DNA of 64,000 bases, taken from contig JRNA01000003.1 of the NCBI GenBank assembly GCA_000758905.1, positions 62,001 through 126,000 of the forward strand, given 5' to 3'. This DNA comes from Clostridiales bacterium S5-A14a. Its GTDB lineage: Bacteria; Bacillota; Clostridia; Peptostreptococcales; Anaerovoracaceae. Position 1 is the first letter of the stretch. Each line of letters starts with the position of its first letter. Positions 60,113 through 64,000 of the stretch are shown here, piece by piece. The notes beneath the pieces were generated by a model, which was not told the origin of the DNA, made no database searches, and worked only from the letters and a program-made list of their open reading frames with translations. The position numbers were made by a program, and so were the translations under genes.

Positions 60113-61657
60113 TTGAAAACAGATAACATAGAAAACATTGTAGAATTTAAGAATGTTTCCATGCAGTTTCCCGGAGTTTTGGCAAATGACAATGTCAGTT
60201 TTGAAATAAAATCCGGAGAGATTTTCGCACTTGTCGGAGAGAACGGTGCAGGAAAAAGCACGTTGATGAATGTACTTTACGGCATCAATAATCCTACAAG
60301 CGGAGAAGTGTATATCAAGGGCAAGAAGGTTGAAAATTTCAGCCCGACGGAAGCTATTGAAAGTGGAATAGGTATGGTACATCAACACTTTATGCTCGTT
60401 CCATCTTTTACAGTAGCAGAAAATATCGTGCTGAGTAAGGAGCCAAGAAAAGCGGGCTTTATATACAATAAGTCCAAAGCTATTGAGATTACAGAGAATT
60501 TGGTAAAGGAATACGGACTTAAGGTAAATCCTGAAGACATCGTAAGTGAAACTAGCGTGGGAATCCAGCAGAGGGTTGAGATTTTGAAAACCCTATATCG
60601 GGGAGCGGATGTTCTGATACTGGACGAACCGACGGCTGTCCTAACTCCTAGCGAGACCAAGGAACTCTTTGCTGTCATTAGAAGAGTTGTTAAGGACCTT
60701 GGAATGACGGTCATAATCATAACGCATAAACTATATGAAGTAATGGCAATATCCGATAGAGTAGGCGTTATGAGGCAGGGTAAGCTAGTCGGTGTCAGCG
60801 AAACAAAGGATGTCGATGAGAAGAAACTCGCTTCTATGATGGTAGGCAGAGAAGTTCTTCTTGAGAAACTCGAAAAAACGGGAACTTTAGGAAAGCAAAA
60901 AATCAAGACGGATAACATATATGTTGCAGATAATCGCGGGCTACCCGCAGTAAACGGTGTAAGCTTTGAAATCAGAGAGGGCGAAATCCTAGGTATCGCG
61001 GCGATTGAAGGCAACGGTCAAAGTGAACTTGTGGAGGCAATCACCGGTCTTAGACATATTGAGTCAGGTCATGTTTACATAGAAGATAAGGATGTAACAG
61101 AATATACTGCCAGACAGATAAGGGCAGCAGGCGTGGCGCACATTCCAGAGGACAGAGTCAGCACGGGTGTCAGCGGTCCCTCTTCAATCCTTGAAAATCT
61201 CATCATAGGTAAGGAGAGGCGAGGTCAGTTCTCAATCAGAGGCATCCATTTAAGACAGTCATCCATAAGGCGATATGCTGATGACATGTTTAAAAAATTT
61301 GACATTAGGGGAGCCGGTGTCGACACGAGGGTTGATTCGCTTTCTGGAGGAAATATGCAGAAAGTCGTTGTAGCTAGAGAATTCTCATACGACACCCCAA
61401 TCCTTGTGATTGCACAACCTACAAGGGGTGTTGATATCGGAGCGATGGAATTTATTCACGACAAAATAGTCGAGAAGCGAAATAACGGCGCGGCTATTTT
61501 GCTCGTTAGTGCTGATCTGGATGAAGTTTTCAGGCTGAGCGATAGAATAATAACTCTATACGAGGGAAAGATTACTGGAGAATTTGAGTCCGGGGAGATT
61601 AGCAAGATGGATATAGGATACTATATGACAGGCGATAGGAGGGATGACAATGATTAA
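60113..61657 (+). CDS. Nucleoside ABC transporter ATP-binding protein
   Basis: 514 residues with two ABC ATPase halves. First half: GENGAGKST (42-50), a signature region SVGIQQRVEI in place of LSGGQ, LDEPTAVLTP. Second half: AIEGNGQSELV as a degenerate P-loop, LSGGNMQKVVVAREF, and AQPTRGVD in place of LDEPT. This asymmetry is standard for the BmpD/NupO-type sugar and nucleoside importers. Start is TTG 60113, nine bases after AAGGAG (60098-60103). An ATG at 60105 opens a three-codon frame overlapping this start. Confidence 0.93.
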   Translation: MKTDNIENIVEFKNVSMQFPGVLANDNVSFEIKSGEIFALVGENGAGKSTLMNVLYGINNPTSGEVYIKGKKVENFSPTEAIESGIGMVHQHFMLVPSFTVAENIVLSKEPRKAGFIYNKSKAIEITENLVKEYGLKVNPEDIVSETSVGIQQRVEILKTLYRGADVLILDEPTAVLTPSETKELFAVIRRVVKDLGMTVIIITHKLYEVMAISDRVGVMRQGKLVGVSETKDVDEKKLASMMVGREVLLEKLEKTGTLGKQKIKTDNIYVADNRGLPAVNGVSFEIREGEILGIAAIEGNGQSELVEAITGLRHIESGHVYIEDKDVTEYTARQIRAAGVAHIPEDRVSTGVSGPSSILENLIIGKERRGQFSIRGIHLRQSSIRRYADDMFKKFDIRGAGVDTRVDSLSGGNMQKVVVAREFSYDTPILVIAQPTRGVDIGAMEFIHDKIVEKRNNGAAILLVSADLDEVFRLSDRIITLYEGKITGEFESGEISKMDIGYYMTGDRRDDND

Positions 61658-62717
61658 TAAACTGAAAATCAATTATTCATATATGATTTCGCTAACATTG
61701 AGCATTGTGATCGCTCTTCTAATCGGTGCAATACTCATAATCGCGACGGGTCATAGTCCATCAGAGGGATATGGAGCGATGCTCGAAGGTGTTTTCGGAA
61801 ACAGCAGAGTTCTGGGAAATACGATAGCAAAGTCGCTCAATCTATGTTTGACAGCGCTTGCTATGGCTGTAGCGGCTAAGGCAGGAATGTTTAATGTCGG
61901 CGGTGAGGGACAGCTCTATGTCGGCGGGCTTGCAGCAACAATGGTTGGAGTAATATTCCAAGATATGTCACCTGTTATAGTGATTCCATGCGCTCTTATT
62001 GCAGCTACTGTAGTAGGTGGCGCATTTGCGTGGATCCCAGCTTGGCTTAGGGTTAGGCTCAATGTCAGCGAGGTAATAACGACAATAATGCTCAATTCCG
62101 CAGCTATATTCTTTTGTAAATACCTTGTGAACGGCCCGCTTAAGTCAACAGAGAAAGGCGTAGTCGCAGCAACGGAGAATGTTTATGCGTTTAAGATGGC
62201 ACAGCTCATACCAGCTTCAAATCTTACGACTGCCCTCTTCTATTCGGCAGCGATAGCCTTTGGAGTTTGGTATATAATGGGCAAAACTACGATAGGTCTT
62301 GAGATGAAGGTGACTGGCGAAAATCCAAGATTCTCGGGTTTTGTTGGACTGAAGAAAGACAAAATGATGATTTGGTCCATGATCGCTTCAGGTGCGATTT
62401 GTGGCATCGTAGGTATGATGGAGGTGTACGGAATACATGGTAGATTCACAGAAAACATAAGTAATGAATTCTATTTTGACGGCATGCTTCTTGCCATGAT
62501 AATGAACTATAACCCATTTGGAATAATCGCGATGAGCTTCTTCTTTGGAATATTGAAAATTGGTGCGTATGCTATGGAATTGTCAACCGGAATATCTGGT
62601 GAAATTTCACAAATAATCTTCGCAATTATAATATTCTTAATGGCCGCGCAGTCAGGTTTCAAGCAGTATTTTACAAATAAATTTACTAAACTGAAGGGAG
62701 AGAAAAAGAATGGATAA
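61650..62717 (+). CDS. Nucleoside ABC transporter permease 1
   Basis: 355 residues, about nine to ten membrane helices; BPD_transp_2 family. The conserved GMFNVGGEGQLYVGG loop and VSEVITTIMLN identify the BmpF/NupP type. ATG 61650 follows AGGAGG by seven bases and overlaps the ATPase gene by eight bases. Forms the pore with the next gene product. Confidence 0.92.
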   Translation: MINKLKINYSYMISLTLSIVIALLIGAILIIATGHSPSEGYGAMLEGVFGNSRVLGNTIAKSLNLCLTALAMAVAAKAGMFNVGGEGQLYVGGLAATMVGVIFQDMSPVIVIPCALIAATVVGGAFAWIPAWLRVRLNVSEVITTIMLNSAAIFFCKYLVNGPLKSTEKGVVAATENVYAFKMAQLIPASNLTTALFYSAAIAFGVWYIMGKTTIGLEMKVTGENPRFSGFVGLKKDKMMIWSMIASGAICGIVGMMEVYGIHGRFTENISNEFYFDGMLLAMIMNYNPFGIIAMSFFFGILKIGAYAMELSTGISGEISQIIFAIIIFLMAAQSGFKQYFTNKFTKLKGEKKNG

Positions 62718-63654
62718 GTTTTCGGCAATTTTTACCCTCGGTTTATTTCAAAATACCTTGAGGACAGCCACCCCAGTAATTTTGGCAGCTTTGGGAGGTC
62801 TTCTCACTGAGCAGGCAGGAATCATGAACATTGGTATGGAAGGGATGATGTTGATAGGCTGTTTTGCTGCAGTTGCAGTGAGTTTTGCGATGGCAAATGC
62901 ACTTATGGGAGTGTTCGCTGCGGTTATGTGCGGCATTGTGATAGGCATTTTCTTCGCGGTATTTGTTGTTAAACTGAAGAGCGATGAATTTATTATTGGA
63001 ATGGCACTAAATACGTTTGCAGCGGGCACTACTGTTTTTCTTCTCAGATCAATCTTCGGTGTCAAGGGAACTTTCGCAGATAAAGAAATCGTAGCGCTTC
63101 CAAGCGTGGATCTGGATTGGCTGCAGAGCATTCCGGTTATCGGCCCGCTCTTGAATGGGCATTCAATATTCGTATATATAACGTGGGTGCTAGTTTTTCT
63201 TGTATGGTTTTTCCTTTACAAAACACCTTACGGCTTTTGGGTAAGAGCGGCTGGTGAGCACCCTGAATCTCTTAGAACTGCAGGTATAAATCCTGATAGA
63301 ATGAAGTTCGTTGCGAGCATACTCTGTGGAGTTTTGTGTGGATTTGCTGGAGCACATCTTTCTTTAGGCTATCTCACAATGTTCGCAGAAGGAATGAGCG
63401 CAAACCGTGGATTTATAGCCTTTGCTTGCGTAATATTTGGCATGGCAAATCCTCCGAAAGTATTTCTTGCAGCTCTTTTGTTCGGCTTCCTAAATGCTCT
63501 CGGATTGAGGCTGCAAAGCGTTGGGATTCCTCCAGATATCACAGCGATGACGCCATATGTTGTTACTGTACTAATGCTTGTATATATCATTACTACAGGT
63601 GAGGCAAAGAGACGAAGAAGAGCTAGACGACTGGTTGAAGAGGAGAAATCTTAA
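62710..63654 (+). CDS. Nucleoside ABC transporter permease 2
   Basis: 314 residues, about nine helices, same family (GGLLTEQAGIMNIGMEGMM, FIIGMALNTFAAG, GYLTMFAEGMSANRGFIA). The C-terminus is a basic tail (KRRRRARRLVEEEKS). ATG 62710 overlaps the previous stop by eight bases. Last gene of the transporter set. Confidence 0.92.
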   Translation: MDKFSAIFTLGLFQNTLRTATPVILAALGGLLTEQAGIMNIGMEGMMLIGCFAAVAVSFAMANALMGVFAAVMCGIVIGIFFAVFVVKLKSDEFIIGMALNTFAAGTTVFLLRSIFGVKGTFADKEIVALPSVDLDWLQSIPVIGPLLNGHSIFVYITWVLVFLVWFFLYKTPYGFWVRAAGEHPESLRTAGINPDRMKFVASILCGVLCGFAGAHLSLGYLTMFAEGMSANRGFIAFACVIFGMANPPKVFLAALLFGFLNALGLRLQSVGIPPDITAMTPYVVTVLMLVYIITTGEAKRRRRARRLVEEEKS

Positions 63655-63684
63655 ACACCTTATTAAAATATTATTTGGTGTTTT
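63653..63684 (+). terminator. Terminator of the nucleoside transporter genes
   Basis: AAACACC (63653-63659) pairs with GGTGTTT (63677-63683), AT-rich loop, then a T. Stem begins at the stop codon of the permease gene. A TATAAT for the next gene lies just downstream (63698-63703). Confidence 0.6.
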
Positions 63685-63703
63685 GAACTAGTTGGTTTAT
63701 AAT
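63675..63703 (+). promoter_or_regulatory. Promoter of the lipoprotein gene
   Basis: TTGGTG (63675-63680), 17-bp spacer, TATAAT (63698-63703), 46 bp before the ATG. The -35 shares bases with the terminator stem. Confidence 0.5.
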
Positions 63704-63748
63704 ATTACGTATATTGACTTCAATAGTTGGAAATGAATGGGAGAATTT

Positions 63749-64000
63749 ATGAAGAAGAGCAAAATATTTTTGATGATGATAGTGACAGTAATGATGATGA
63801 TCGTTTTTACTGGTTGCAGTAATGGGAATGCGTTTGAAGGAAATGATTTTTCAGATAGCATGAAGTTAGGTGAATACAAGGGCTTAAAATATCAGCCAAT
63901 CAACACGAAGGTCAGTGATGAGGAAGTTCAGAAGTATATCGATTCAGATCTTACAAAGCATGCTACAAAAAGCAAGGTTGAAGATTCGACAGTAGCAGTC
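63749..64000 (+). CDS. Lipoprotein related to trigger factor/FKBP-type foldases (partial)
   Basis: 84 residues to the window edge. A Met-rich signal with lipobox FTGC (lipidated C23) is followed by KLGEYKGLKY and VSDEEVQKYID, the opening of trigger-factor-like prolyl isomerases that occur as surface lipoproteins. The catalytic domain is outside the window, so the family call is provisional. GGGAGA precedes the ATG. Confidence 0.7.
   Translation, partial: MKKSKIFLMMIVTVMMMIVFTGCSNGNAFEGNDFSDSMKLGEYKGLKYQPINTKVSDEEVQKYIDSDLTKHATKSKVEDSTVAV

Noticed and set aside
1-64000. tRNA, rRNA, CRISPR arrays, integrases
   Set aside because: No cloverleaf, spacer-repeat pattern, rRNA core motif or recombinase gene was recognised; short RNAs could still be missed without computation.

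Overview
The window reads as a chromosomal segment of a low-to-moderate GC Firmicute, most likely an anaerobic member of the Clostridia. The pointers are a Gram-positive dcw cluster opened by mraZ, an amaP/DUF2273/asp23 module, MutS2, AddA, strong AGGAGG ribosome sites with several TTG starts, an ATT start on infC, and a GGGtGRT/NifU-like pair that I associate with anaerobes. A placement near Eubacteriales family XIII is only a guess. I see no rRNA, tRNA, CRISPR array, prophage or intact insertion sequence.

Layout. 1-6081: the tail of an unknown gene, a DUF6382-like protein, gpmI (minus) and, diverging from it, addA. 6150-12227: a ureohydrolase-family protein lacking key metal ligands, mscL, a ferritin, a copper P-type ATPase with an extra C-terminal metal-binding domain, and an AI-2E-type permease. 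12269-22217 is the accessory stretch: a coiled-coil surface protein, a decayed RelB/RelE-type module, a MacB/FtsX-type ABC exporter (minus), an MqsR-like toxin with a zinc-ribbon/HTH/Panacea antitoxin, a membrane-tethered 5'-nucleotidase and a glutathione peroxidase. 22463-34900 is the dcw cluster: mraZ, rsmH, ftsL-like, PBP, murF, mraY, murD, ftsW, murG, ftsQ, ftsZ. It has MraZ-type repeats over the promoter and lacks murE, murC, murB and ftsA.

34925-48572 holds housekeeping genes: a SpoU methyltransferase, pheS-pheT, zapA-mutS2, argS, a radical SAM protein, a TPR protein, gmk, rpoZ, a PNPOx-fold protein and a Ppx. 48569-53330: ppk, then on the minus strand the Asp23/AmaP envelope module and a pirin. 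53475-56874: a broken Fic gene, the infC-rpmI-rplT ribosomal operon behind a leader with a terminator, and coaBC. 56906-58993: a promoter-led NifU-like/GGGtGRT pair followed by a cysteine-rich membrane peptide. 59018-63654: a BMP-type nucleoside ABC transporter. The window ends in a lipoprotein of trigger-factor/PPIase type.

Themes. The dcw block and its neighbours (FtsZ, ZapA, FtsW, FtsQ, FtsL) supply wall synthesis and division. Ppx and Ppk form a polyphosphate pair. Ferritin and CopA handle metals. The ABC importer and the surface nucleotidase could together salvage nucleosides. Two toxin loci (RelBE type and Fic) are visibly decaying while the MqsR/Panacea pair looks intact. The least explained parts are the GGGtGRT locus, the altered ureohydrolase, the Panacea pair and the possible internal CopZ start in copA.
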